From positions 186,001 to 250,000 of the forward strand of contig WTXI01000026.1 of assembly GCA_022376515.1 (NCBI GenBank): a stretch of DNA of 64,000 bases. Direction: 5' to 3'. The position numbers and the translations under genes were made by a program. This DNA comes from Lactifluus volemus (Eukaryota; Basidiomycota; Agaricomycetes; Russulales; Russulaceae). Of the stretch, positions 35,034 through 45,828 are shown in pieces (the stretch's first letter is position 1; every line of letters begins with the position of its first letter). The notes under the pieces were generated by a model that was not told the origin of the DNA, searched no databases, and worked only from the letters and a program-made list of their open reading frames with translations.

Positions 35034-35398
35034 ATGTAACAACGACTGAACATTATCTCTTAGTAGGGATCATCTAAGCCGCTATATTTAATCTTTCGTC
35101 TCATGAGGTTCCACCAAATGACAGCATGTCCAATGGCCACTAGAGTGTGCGCGCTTGTGATTGTGCAGACTAGCGGCGGTGAGCGCGTGGTTTGAGCGAA
35201 GCGAGGCGCTGGACTCGATAGAACTACGGATGAGTCTGAGGGTCTACAGACCATGGCTGAAAAAGCAGTGCAAAACTGTACCATGACCGATCCAGAGGGC
35301 GTTAAATGACAGGGGCGTGGCTAAGGCGGAGTTGTGGAGAGACTCGGAACAGACTCGGAATACAGTAAGGCAGGCCCCCAGATTGTGTGCTTTACTCG
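35034..35398. other. DUF6535 copy 4 upstream spacer
   Basis: No gene. Positions 35126-35398 are homologous to the upstream spacers of copies 1 and 3. Confidence 0.55.
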
Positions 35399-35447
35399 TT
35401 TTGACCGTCTTACCGTGACGTTGCATCTGTCACTCTATAAGCCTTCA
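35399..35447 (+). promoter_or_regulatory. Conserved DUF6535 promoter block, copy 4
   Basis: Same 49-bp block as at 24979-25028, with the TGACGT-like core and CTCTATAAG just before the ATG. Confidence 0.5.
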
Positions 35448-37992
35448 ATGTCCCAGCCCGCTCAAGAAGAGATCAACATGGAGGATAGATTAAGGGAGAG
35501 GATGGACACAAGTATGTTAAAATCCCACTCCAATCTCTCCCCATTAAATTCATCTTCGTCACCAGGTGCAGGCGACATCCCTCAGTCAGCACAAAACCAA
35601 ACGTCCCAAGGAGACTCCAGCTTCTCCGATGGGTCAGGACCCATATTCAATATGTACGTCAAGATGGCGGAGGAAGAAGACAAAACAATGGCGGAACGCT
35701 GGAAAACGGACGCTGATGGGATCCTCATATTCGTGTGTTTTCATACCAATTTTCATACCTCTTTTGCAGCACCGAGACTGAACATTATAGACTGGTTTGT
35801 TCTCTGCTGCTGTAGCCGCATTGACTGCGGTGTCGATCCAAGACCTCAGACCGAATTCGCAGGATACCGTTGTGTTTTATCTCGGGAACATCTATCAGCT
35901 TCTCGCGGACCCCAATATAACTCGTACATCTATCCTTGCCACTCCACTTCAACCTCCCCCCTTCTCTCCTCCGAAATACGCAATCTTGGTGAACTCACTG
36001 TGGTTCTTGAGCTTGGTGATCAGCCTTACATGTGCACTCTTGGCGACCTTGCTACAGCAGTGGTCGCGCCGATATCTCACAGTTACGCAACCGCTACGAT
36101 CTAGCCCACACAAGCGAGCGCGGATTCGCACATTCTTTGCGGATGGCGTCGACAAGTGGCACCTTCCTTCGGTTGTTGAATTGCTACCTACGTTGCTACA
36201 TACTTCGCTGTTCCTCTTTTTTTCCGGCCTCCTCATTTACTTGTTCAACATCAACCACACTGTCTTCAGTTTGGTAGTTTGGTGGGTGGGCCTTTCAGGA
36301 GGTGTTTATGGATGTATCACATTGCTGCCAATCTTCCGTCTCGACAGCCCCTACTATGCGCCTTTATCATCGTCAGTCTGGACTCTTTATACTGGTGTCC
36401 CATATGGAGTCTTCAGTATTCTCGAGTTCATTGCCTTTTCTTATATTGGCCTTTTTCCTTTAACCTGGCAGCGATTTAATGGACTTAGGGAAACTTATCG
36501 TGAGTGGCTCTTCGGGGGTATAGCGAAGACAGCTCAAGAAACTGCTTCAAGAATGTCTGAAGAAATCGACGGTCGAATGTTGACGCGGACGTTCGATGCC
36601 CTGGACGAGGATGATGAACTGGAACAATTCTTCGAGGGCATGCCTGGCTTCTGTAGCTCAAAAGTGGTCGTCGAACCCAGGGCCATCGCAGAACAGGGTG
36701 AATGGAAATTCGCAAAGGCTTTATCTGGATTATTGAGCCGTACTTGGTCATCAGGACTTCTCGCTGAGACAGTCAAAGAAAGGAGAACTATGAGCTGCAT
36801 GCGAGCCGCCGATACACTGGACCTTCCATTTCCGATTGTCTCATTCACTTACGAGGTTTTCAATCAGGAAACGAATGGAGCATTCTTGCAGTCCGTTCAA
36901 TTTGGACACTCACTGAGAAGCCGGTGCCGTAGCAGCCATAGCGAAAGTGCTCTATTTGCACGTTGCATAATTTCTGGCATCATTGCAACTGTACCGGAAC
37001 GGGATTACCGTTGGAAGGCTCTCGCTATGGACCAATTAGGCGTACCGGAGGGTGTACTTGGGGAATACCTCGCACATGGCGATAGCGTGTTACTTGCCAA
37101 CTTGACCCAAATCACTCACCAATTCTTTCGCTTCTATCATCCCCTTACGTGGGTCGAGACTCCTTTGCTGAACGACGTTCTAGGAACGATTTCCAAATTC
37201 GACATGCGAAATACTCTCCCTGAACTGCAGCATGACTTCTGTGCCCTGTGGAACGAAATCGTTCGAGAAGCGAGCAAGGATTCGGATGAAAGTCGTAGTT
37301 TTAGGACTCGTCACATTCCTTTTCGGGTTCTCGGACCCATTCGCCATATTTACATCGCTTTACACCAAGACACCAATGCTACCCCGGTCGCCTTTGATGC
37401 ATCCACCGATGATTTTGACTCCATCCTGGAACAGCTATCCTCATACCCTTCGTGCAACATCCCGAGTCATCACTCTGCAAGCGAGACCGCTCATCCTTCT
37501 TCCCACCCCTCTCCAGATCTCGCCCCCACCCCAACTGTCCCGCCCACGGTTCACTCAATAATTACTGTCGCCCCCCAACACAGCACGGATATCGGCTCTG
37601 TCCCTCCTTCCCCCACACCTGGAATTTCGTTATCACCACTCCCGGCTACGATCCCGAGTTCCGCGCTTCCCCTAGCACTGCAGTCGTCTTTAGCCTCTAC
37701 TACATCCCGGAAAGACCAAGTGACTCCTGGTCCTGGACTTCTTCCTTCAACATCGGTTACAGGTGTTTCGTCTGCGCCTCAGGAGGTTACTACCTTCATT
37801 CCACAACCAAACATCGCACGAAATGACGCAACATTCAATACCCTTAACCTCTCTGATAATGTGGAGGCCTCACAACATCTTCACCAACTAGTTATGTCCG
37901 TCCAAAATACCTCCCCAGATTCGGATTCGGAGCCTTTGCGCCACTCCGTCGATACAGCGCCGTCCTCTCGCGACATTGATCGTCCACACTAG
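35448..37992 (+). CDS. DUF6535-type membrane protein, array copy 4
   Basis: Exons 35448-35511, 35566-35732 and 35791-37992 (810 aa), the same structure as copy 3. The transmembrane third is almost identical to copy 3, including the LLQQWSRRYLTVTQPLRSSP loop. Differences are concentrated after TM4 (about residues 270-400) and in the acidic-to-polar linker near 520-540, where copy 3 reads SESHDHDF and this one SDESRSFR. The Ser/Pro/Thr-rich tail is kept. The pattern of a constant membrane module and a more variable soluble middle is what one would look for in a diversifying receptor or sensor, but that is speculation from two sequences. Function unknown. Confidence 0.88.
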
Positions 37993-39699
37993 AAATGAAA
38001 ACACTGCGAATGCAAGATACGGGCTGGGGATGTCATGTCGCTATCAGTAGTTGTAAGTTCTTTTTATCTTTGAGCAGTGTATCGATGGCTCAATATAATT
38101 GCAGAAGATGGAGGAGAACCCAACTCGAGGCGTGACTCGGGTTTGGTTGACGTGCTGATATTGATATATACTTATTACCCCAGGTGTCATTTTCCGTACC
38201 GGTACGCGGCTTAACTACATTGGGTTCAATTCACTATTGGCAGTCACCTCTCACCAGTTAATTTCTATGTTTTACTGTCCGCCGCGAAGTCCTCTTGTGT
38301 CACATACCGTTCGGGATTCTGTCTAGTATGATCGTTATGTTCTTCTTTCGTTTCGCCCCTCTCTGCCATGTCAACAGGTGATTGCGTAGACGTGCTTAAT
38401 TATATGCAACGACTTCTCCATCAGGCCTATAGGGGGACGTCAATTGAACAGCTTGGAAGTGCCAGTGATGGACGCAGCCATGCCTCGTCATGGTCAATAT
38501 CTCTCGTTCTGAAGATCGCGAGCCATGGAATTCGAGGGATCAATATTAATATTACTCTCAGAGATCGAGAGAATACATAGTACAAGCTTACCGGTGACTA
38601 AAAGGGGCCCCATGTCATAGAAAGCCGCTCGGCGGACTTGGGTTTTGCCACTGGTTCCACAAGTTCTCCGGCTTGGAGCTGAGCATCTCCACAATTGGCC
38701 ATCGTTCAGGATATGACACGTGGCGCTCTGTATCCGGAGACTAGACTCAGACCCGGACCCAGGAAGGGACGAAGCCAAGATGAATGCAGTTATTGTGCAA
38801 GCAATGGCTCGCCATGACTTCCCACGATTCACCCTGATGTTGAACCTGTAACTTCACGTTGGAAGCTTGTGCATGTTCGTGACTTGGCACGACGCCGCGT
38901 GAACCCCAGCCCAAGTCGCCCCGCCCTGACCGACCATTCACACCGCCGCAGGCGGGACAATTTTTTTTTTTTTATAATTTTTTTTTTGCAGATTTTGCAG
39001 CACACCGTGCCCCCATTCTTGCTCAGGCTGCCAGAGATGAGTCCCAACCTCCACCCGACGCCGCTCCTCTACGCCACGGCACCAAACTTAGGTATATATA
39101 TTAGGGTCACAGTATTAGTGTTTCTACCTTTTTCCCAGGAGAGATAAGAAGACTAGCATATATGATATATTTCAGTTCACTCATGTGTCAGATGGTGTCA
39201 TGAAACCAAGGACAGGAACTCGGATAACAGGAAGTGAAGCAAACACCGAATCCGGTCCAACAAAGTAAGGCGATGGCTCACTAGACAGCTTGTTTAGTAA
39301 ACAATCATAGTATCAGCAGGTACGAGAAGCTAATTTACCAATAAAAGTGCTGTCTTATTCCATCGCTCATCATGCCCGACAACATTGAAAATATTTCTAT
39401 GCTTACATGGAGCCCAAACATCCATTATTTCAATTCCCCGCGGCAATATTGACAGACATGCCGTCTACCGATTTCGATGGATATGTTATGTGATTTATGT
39501 TCACCATTCATGGAGTCTCTCACTCTTTCGACTCGTTACGGTTCCGGCCCCGACTTAGACGCCTCGTGTGCCCTCTATGAACAAAGTTTGACAGATCAAG
39601 TTGGGTCTCGTGTTTCCAAATACTAGTAGTCCTAGGTCTATGAAGACACCGCCTGTGAAGCTCCGGAATCTATAAAAGGAGTTCATTCTCTTCTCCAAA
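37993..39699. other. Intergenic, end of right array arm
   Basis: Positions 37993-38260 are DUF6535 3' flank. Beyond that the array homology ends. Positions 38950-39090 hold the second copy of the poly(T) repeat. No gene seen. Confidence 0.5.
38950..39090 (+). repeat. Dispersed repeat with poly(T), copy B
   Basis: Two T tracts, then TTGCAGAT and a stretch containing GAGATGAGTCCCAACCTCCA, matching 29476-29585. Confidence 0.6.
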
Positions 39700-40620
39700 T
39701 ATCCACGATCGGACGACGCCGATGCGATACGTTGTCCAGCGAGAATGCCAGCGCAACAGATTTAACCCAGTCGGTATGTCCAGTAAATTTCATCCAGAGT
39801 TTTGCCTGCTTAGATCCCGGTCGGATGATCCTCAAAACGTCTGCCTCTGCGAATTCAAACACATCCCTTATCGCCGTAAGTAGTGTGACGACAACATCGT
39901 CACACTTGAATTAATATTGCGAAGTCTGGAGGCAAGGCCAAAAATGAATGTTCCATATCCTCTAAGGGGCGGAAATTAGCTCCGCGGAGGGTAGATATTG
40001 GGCATACTTTCACTGTTGGACCGACAATGTGCATTACCTCAGGCTGCTTGATATTGTCAACGGTATTCTTCCATGATTTCACCATATCTATAGCTTTCTC
40101 AGCGCGATTGAGAGGACGTGACATCCGTCTGGGTGTCCGCCATTGGTCCCCACCGCTCGAAGCGTCACTCCTGCGGGATAAAGGAGATAAGGGGCAGTGA
40201 GTGCCGCGGATCGCATAGCTTCACTGCTGGCTTGAACTGCAGCATCTCCTTCGACGATAAGGTTGTCAACATTGGTCATTGTAGGGTCTGGGCGTTAACT
40301 GCCGCAGTCATAGACGAACTGGGGTTTGTTGAGACAGTGATCGTTAGGTAGGGCGAGGCCAGCTCTGAGGCACGTCTAGCATGGGCGGCCCTGAGCACTG
40401 CCAAAAGCAACATCTAGTTCGACATGTGGGATGGACAGACGCACTGAGTAAGAACTCTGAAAAATACGACGACGAACTGGGTTGGAGTTCACAGGTTATC
40501 TCCTTCATTCCAACAAGGGCATCTGTCCCAAAGGTTCTTTTCGCATAAAGAGATATTGTAATATGAGAGTGTGGTTGTGAAGGATTGTACGACAATGCTG
40601 TACAACCACACTCTCATACA
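39700..40620 (-). pseudogene. Relic resembling N-terminal region of a C2-domain NLR-like protein
   Basis: Read on the minus strand, separate frames give HITISLYAKRTFGTDALVGM (about 40571-40510), a stretch like IPHVELDVAFGSAQG near 40420, and VDNLIVEGDAAVQASSEAM (about 40273-40217). These resemble, from memory, the C2-domain and linker part of NACHT proteins common in Rhizoctonia-type fungi. Stops and frame changes separate the pieces, and no NACHT motif (GxxxxGK[ST]) follows down to 39700. The upstream end is cut by a small fold-back (40562-40618). The protein match is from recollection and would need a search. Confidence 0.45.
40562..40618. repeat. 17-bp perfect inverted repeat (fold-back)
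   Basis: TATGAGAGTGTGGTTGT at 40562-40578 and its exact reverse complement at 40602-40618, separated by 23 nt that themselves contain ATTGTACGACAAT. The right arm duplicates, in inverted form, part of the coding relic. Confidence 0.85.
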
Positions 40621-41028
40621 TGATGTTGAGTTCTCACCCCCGTCGGTCACAGTAGCATAAAATCATCTTTTTTCCCAAGGAAGGGAAGTCTGTACTGGCA
40701 GGGGAATGAGGTTTAGTACTTATCAGAGTGTCAACTGAGTGGGAGCGAACTAGATTGTGTTCCGCGGTGCTGGGGAACCCTATTATGGGCGTGAGGGACT
40801 TTTTTGACATACGAATTCGAAATCTTCTGTGCATGTTTGTAAGTATAAGAACGAAATACGTGAAAGCCCGGAGGGTTAACCTGACCGTGGGTAATTTGGG
40901 AGGCTCCGACTCGGAGTCTGCCGCCGAGAATTTTTTTTCCGTTCGTATCTTTTCCGTTCGCTAACACGACCCGGGAGCCCCAAAGGCGTCTACAATCCAG
41001 TGGACGATGATATAGAGGACACGGGTGA

Positions 41029-41547
41029 CTACCATAGGGCATTTGAGGCACAGCCATCTGCCTGCTCTGGCATTGTTTCAACCACTTTGTCGTGCATGTG
41101 CTCAGCAGCGGACGCCACTGGCATCTGGTTTCTGCCAGACTCCTGCTTCCAATCCTGCTCCTGCAATCCGTCGGTAGCATGTCATTTGGCTACCACCATG
41201 CCCACATGTACCTCGACCTTTTCTGGCACGCGCCTGGACTCTTCAAGTAGGAAGCACATTTCTGTGCACCTCGCTCTTATTGTGCATTCCTCTTCCTGAT
41301 TTGCAGGGCTTTGCCTCACACTCCTCATTTGCATTGGCTCGTACTTCTGTGCCAAGAAGTGCAGAGATGGATGCAATGTCTGTGGGATATCAGTAGTCCG
41401 AATTGAGTACCGCGTGAACTCTGCATCTAGGCGTTGCTGTGACGACGATAATTGTTGTGCATGAGAACGCCATCTGCACTCTCTGAGCTGCACCATCGCT
41501 TCCACTACCGTCACGATGCGGGACAGGCACCATAAGCTTTGATGCAT
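41029..41547 (-). CDS. Hypothetical protein, two exons
   Basis: The minus-strand frame from 41547 runs 121 codons to a stop. A plausible 60-nt intron (GTCGAG...GCAG, about 41205-41146) joins it in phase to a further stretch ending at 41029, with AAEHMHDKVVETMPEQADG near the C-terminus. The product would be a charged, helical protein of about 150 aa without motifs that I recognise. There is no paralogue in the window to support the model, so it may be a chance frame or a relic related to the neighbouring NLR-like fragments. Confidence 0.3.
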
Positions 41548-42815
41548 CGTGACACCAACATCAAGTTACGTCCTTCGGTATAATTGGAAGTACCACTGCC
41601 ACCCCATACTTGCGAAGTTCGCTCCTACGGTGGTTGTTCCACCTTGACCGCGGTTCCTCACACTCTCACGCTCCCATTTACGATGATCCTATGCACACTT
41701 CTATTCAAATTCGTATCCACCCGCATACGCACCGAGGGGAAACGCTTGGAGTCGGTGTCAGCATCCTCTTGCAGGAGAGCGAGAGATCAAGTGAACTTTT
41801 CAAGGAAGCATTCAGCACGTTGTTGAAGAGTGATTCGATTGCTATCGCTATTGTTCGTCCCTACCCCTTCTCTTTGTCAGATCTCACGTTAGCCAAAGGA
41901 TGACATTCAATATGTATAACTCTGCTGTCAGCTCTTCAATGTTTTGGGGTTTCTCCGCCACGTTCCTGGCTTCCATCTCAATCAGCGGTCAACCACACAT
42001 TTCAAGTGTCCTGACTATTTATGGGCTATCAGGAGTTTCTTTGGCCCGCTCGAGCCCCTCCAGACTACGGGATCCTGTCTGGGTGTCTCGGCTCTAGCAG
42101 CCGATGTCTTTAGTTGAGGGCGCTGTGATTGACGGCACGGTTTTCCGTCTCCTTGCTTCCGGAACTTGTAGAGATGCTCAGTCATCATTCACATAATTGT
42201 GATTGTGATTGTGTGAGTGTAGCCTAATGTCACTGCAAGGTTTGTGATGCTGTACTAACTGGCAGGCACCGCCTTACGCCCCCTTTCCAGTTATCTAGAC
42301 CCTCCAAATGCCCTTCAACGTGAGATAGTCACCGCCACCGGGCCAACATCCCAGGTTCTAGACATACGTGGCGTTCGCCAACACATGTCCCATCATGTGC
42401 CAAAGCAGAGGTTTAACGATTAGTGTAGGTCTCCTCCACTACTCGCCTAATTTGGACATCAGGGCCCCCGCCCTGTAGGAACGCGCTAGGCGATACGTGG
42501 GCGATAGCACGTGCTGATATGGCGCCGCCACATTCAACCCAGTACAGGAACTCATCTGGAGGATTTCATACTTTCCAAGCGGTCATGTAATAGCTGCCTA
42601 TTGTTTTGTTGACAGCCGCCCAACCCTAGAACGCCGTGATGGCCTAGCCTCGACTCGGATGATCCAAAGTAAAAGCAGATTCCGCCACCATCTCTGCCGA
42701 CATTTGGGGAGTGGCCAGCGGTCCCGGGAATTGGCGCCCGTGGAGGGATTTGCATAAAACCGGGCTCCAACTCCAGCGTGTGCTTTCACTCCCCCATTCG
42801 CTTATCCACAGGAAC
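41548..42815. other. Intergenic
   Basis: Short open frames only. A plus-strand frame at 41610-41903 (with IQIRIHPHTHRGETLG) could be a fragment of a C2-like domain, but the evidence is too thin to call. Confidence 0.4.
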
Positions 42816-44752
42816 ATGGAAGCAATTAAGGACTTTCTCAGACTTAATACTAGCTCAATCCAGGACGCATTGGTATGTAATACCTTGCTCCCCGCGTCAG
42901 TAGTTGGAGTGAAACTCTCCCAGAAATTGGTTGTAATCGGAGGCACAGTCGACACGGCGCGCAGGGCTTCGATATCTGTTTGGAATGGATTCGTGGATTG
43001 TTCGCGTTTCTTCTTGCAAAGTGATATAGTGCGCTGAAGTGCCATGGCCAGCATTCTATCTTACTGCACACTTCAACCAGGATGATTACCCTTATGATTG
43101 GCAGGTCCACTCTATCACTCTTGTGCGCATGTACTCATATCCATGTCATGACACAGGTTGATGCACTGGCTTTCCAAGGTACGTACCACCCGGAAGCAAT
43201 AAGAGGTAGCAATAACGATCCAAACTGTCGTTTCCCCGTGGAACACAGAAACCCGCGTGGGGCCGCAGTCGAGAGTTTGAGGTTACAACACGTTCGGCCG
43301 GTCGGAACCAGTCGAACAAATCGATAATCGGAGACTTGAACGAAGGAGTGGACGAAAAAATCGGGAACGAGTTGGAAAATGGTCGCTACAAGCGTAAGCT
43401 GGCGTTTCTACCCGGCCCTGGTGAGTTGAATTACGAATTCGCATTGGTCCAGGATTACCCTGAGCGGATCCTTTCGCTAGACATTACCCACACCATCTTC
43501 TACCATGGTCATTGGCTGAAGGTAGGGAGTCGTGAATAATCTCAAACTACGGACGGACCGATTACGTTGCATCTCAGATCACCCGCACCCGTGCTCATGA
43601 CCATTATTCAGTCCTTAAAATAAGGTGCGTTCGGAAGGCCACCGAATTTCATATGTTTTAACCGACTGCGGACAGTGTCGTTGCGCGAAATAATGACATC
43701 CTCAAGCGACTCGTGTTGGATGCAAAACGTGAATATGAGAAAGACGGCGAAGGTTGCGTGCAGATTTTTATGGCTGACACGTAAGAAATAGCCCACATTC
43801 TATGACGAAGCCTATCCTGATTCTAGAAGGACGAATGAATGCTGGAGATGGAATAGTGCACCACAGAAACGTCCGATGAGCTCAATAGTTCTGAAGCCCG
43901 TCGTCAAGGAAATGATTGTAGAAGATTGCCTGGATTTCCTGCGTTCTAAGGACTGGTACGTCTAATTACCCAGAGCTCATTGGGATACCGGGGTAGATGT
44001 GGTCTATAGGTACGCCGAACGGGGTGAGTTTATTTACTAGTATTGTATTTTCGAGGTATTTAGCCCTGATTTTTGGGTAAGGTATCCCCTACAGACGCGG
44101 CTATCTGTTACACGGCGTGCCGGGAAGGTACAGCTCATGTCCCACATGAGGGTCTCAGGCTAACGTTATATCGAAAGTGGCAAGACTTCACTCATTTATT
44201 CACTCGCCAGCGAACTCGACTTTGACATTTATTCGGTTAACCTCTCATCCAAGGGGTGCGCATTTCGCCGGTTCTTTCCATTATTCTCTTGTTTATCCCC
44301 AGGGAAATAGAATGTGCGATGATATATTGAAGAAACTGATGGGGAGCGTTCCATCTCGGTGAGTCGGATTCCATAAGTAACTATGTAGTTCAGTTAAAGT
44401 GCTCAGTCATTTCACAGATGCATATTACTGTTGGAGGACTTGGACGCCCCATTTACCCAAGGCACCCGTCCTGCATCCGAGGCTAACCGTGGCTCTACTC
44501 TCAGTCTGAGTGGTCTCCTGAACAGCCTGGATGGAGTCTCAGGGGCGGAAGGCCGGTGCGTCCTGCCCTTTTACTTCCCCGCGCATCATTTGATTCACTT
44601 TACCTACCAGCCTTCTTTTCTCGACAACCAATCATCTCGAGCGTCTCGACCCTGCAGTGATCCATCGTATGGATGTCTGGGTTAACTTTACGAACGCGAG
44701 CAAATGGCAGGCGGAGGGCATCTTCAAATCGTTCTTCCAATCTCGACCATGA
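42816..44752 (+). CDS. BCS1-like AAA ATPase, many small exons
   Basis: Thirteen exons: 42816-43005, 43052-43100, 43157-43178, 43249-43521, 43578-43624, 43676-43780, 43827-43955, 44010-44023, 44082-44127, 44178-44255, 44311-44358, 44418-44555 and 44611-44752 (426 aa). All phases agree; intron 2 appears to use a GC-AG pair. The BCS1 N-terminal domain shows [25 protein letters not shown] and [18 protein letters not shown]. The AAA module has Walker A GVPGSGKT (288-295), split by an intron, and Walker [11 protein letters not shown] (335-344). After [11 protein letters not shown] the usual LRRPGRMD reads VIHRMD, so the arginine-finger loop is missing. The protein stops at SRP, earlier than relatives; GALKSRAFAH continues in another frame at about 44757. 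BCS1 is a mitochondrial Rieske-protein translocase; this fungal paralogue group is of unknown role and may be inactive here. Confidence 0.8.
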
Positions 44753-45271
44753 CCGGTGCCTTGAAATCACGTGCATTTGCTCACCCACTGAGCCGGCGGG
44801 CACACCCCACATTTGTACCTTCTACCCTGCGTTTTCCCCTGTACGATAACTCCCTTGCATCTCACGTCTCGACACCACAATGTACATATTTATCCGCTGT
44901 CATGATCCTCTCCTATTTATGATTCGTTCCTCATATCCACTAGTTTCGTCGCATCACTTGTGTATATACTAAACGTGTTATGTATTCACAGCTACAAGAC
45001 TGAAATGCAATTGTACAGCCTCACCGAGGTTGCTTTGAGGACTCCTCACCAAGTGGAATTACGTGGTTAGCAAGACTGAAAAGTGAGGTGCAGTCCCGCG
45101 CATTCAAGCTCTCGAGGATAGCGTGATGAAGTCCCTCTGGTCTACGCGATAGGAGGAAGTCCAAGGGTGGGATGTAAAGGGACCTCAAGAGACTACATTA
45201 GGTGGCGCCTAACCGCGCAAGTCGCTTCCTATGGCAAGTAGGTATATTAGAAGTGTTAGAGCGTCGCATGC
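44753..45271. other. BCS1 3' remnant and start of a segmental duplication
   Basis: Positions 44757-44800 still read like the BCS1 C-terminus in a shifted frame. From about 44920 the DNA matches 47602-47920, the region in front of the intact acetyltransferase. Confidence 0.6.
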
Positions 45272-45640
45272 ATGGTAGAAGACATGGCTGATACCAATTC
45301 TTACAAGACCCCTGACGTATCACTAGTACCTGGGTACTATGGCCCGAATTCCTATGACGTTAACTGGGCCATGCATCTTCACCAGACCACACTCGAATCG
45401 GAGCGTGTCAATCTGACACCTTTCATCCCAGCTCTCCCAGGCCCTGTAGAGAGTATGCGGAGAAGAGCATGGCAAATCCAGAGCTACATCGCTGGATACC
45501 AGTCGAACTCTCAAATCTAGACCACATCCTGACAGCGATCGAGCTGCTTATAGGGCTAGAAACCGTCGCTACAGTATATACATCAGAGAACCTGTTTAGA
45601 CATGACGAATTAGCACATGCGCTCACTGGCACTCTGCCAG
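45272..45640 (+). pseudogene. GNAT acetyltransferase, broken duplicate
   Basis: Encodes SYKTPDV-like, LVPGYYGPNSYDVNWAM and TTLESERVNLTPFIPALP, matching the N-terminal third of the intact gene at 47930. It then frameshifts near 45450 (a second frame reads MANPELHRWIPVELSNLDHI) and loses homology before the acetyl-CoA-binding core. The remainder of the intact gene is absent and is replaced by the 3' flank of the inverted deaminase gene. Confidence 0.8.
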
Positions 45641-45828
45641 TACAGTATTGTGGCCCGACTGTAACCTTGTGTAAATTACAGACTCCAGTTACAAGAGATC
45701 AAACTGATTCATTCGATCCAAATTTACGTTATTGACACCCTTCGCATTTCATTTTTGGCTGGGTATCAAGCCATCACAAGGGTACCTTTACATGTACTAA
45801 CAAACATTCAAGTTGACAGGGTGAACTA

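Noticed and set aside
42644..43054. 136-codon minus ORF
   Set aside because: Antisense to exon 1 of the BCS1-like gene, whose 13 exons are all in phase.
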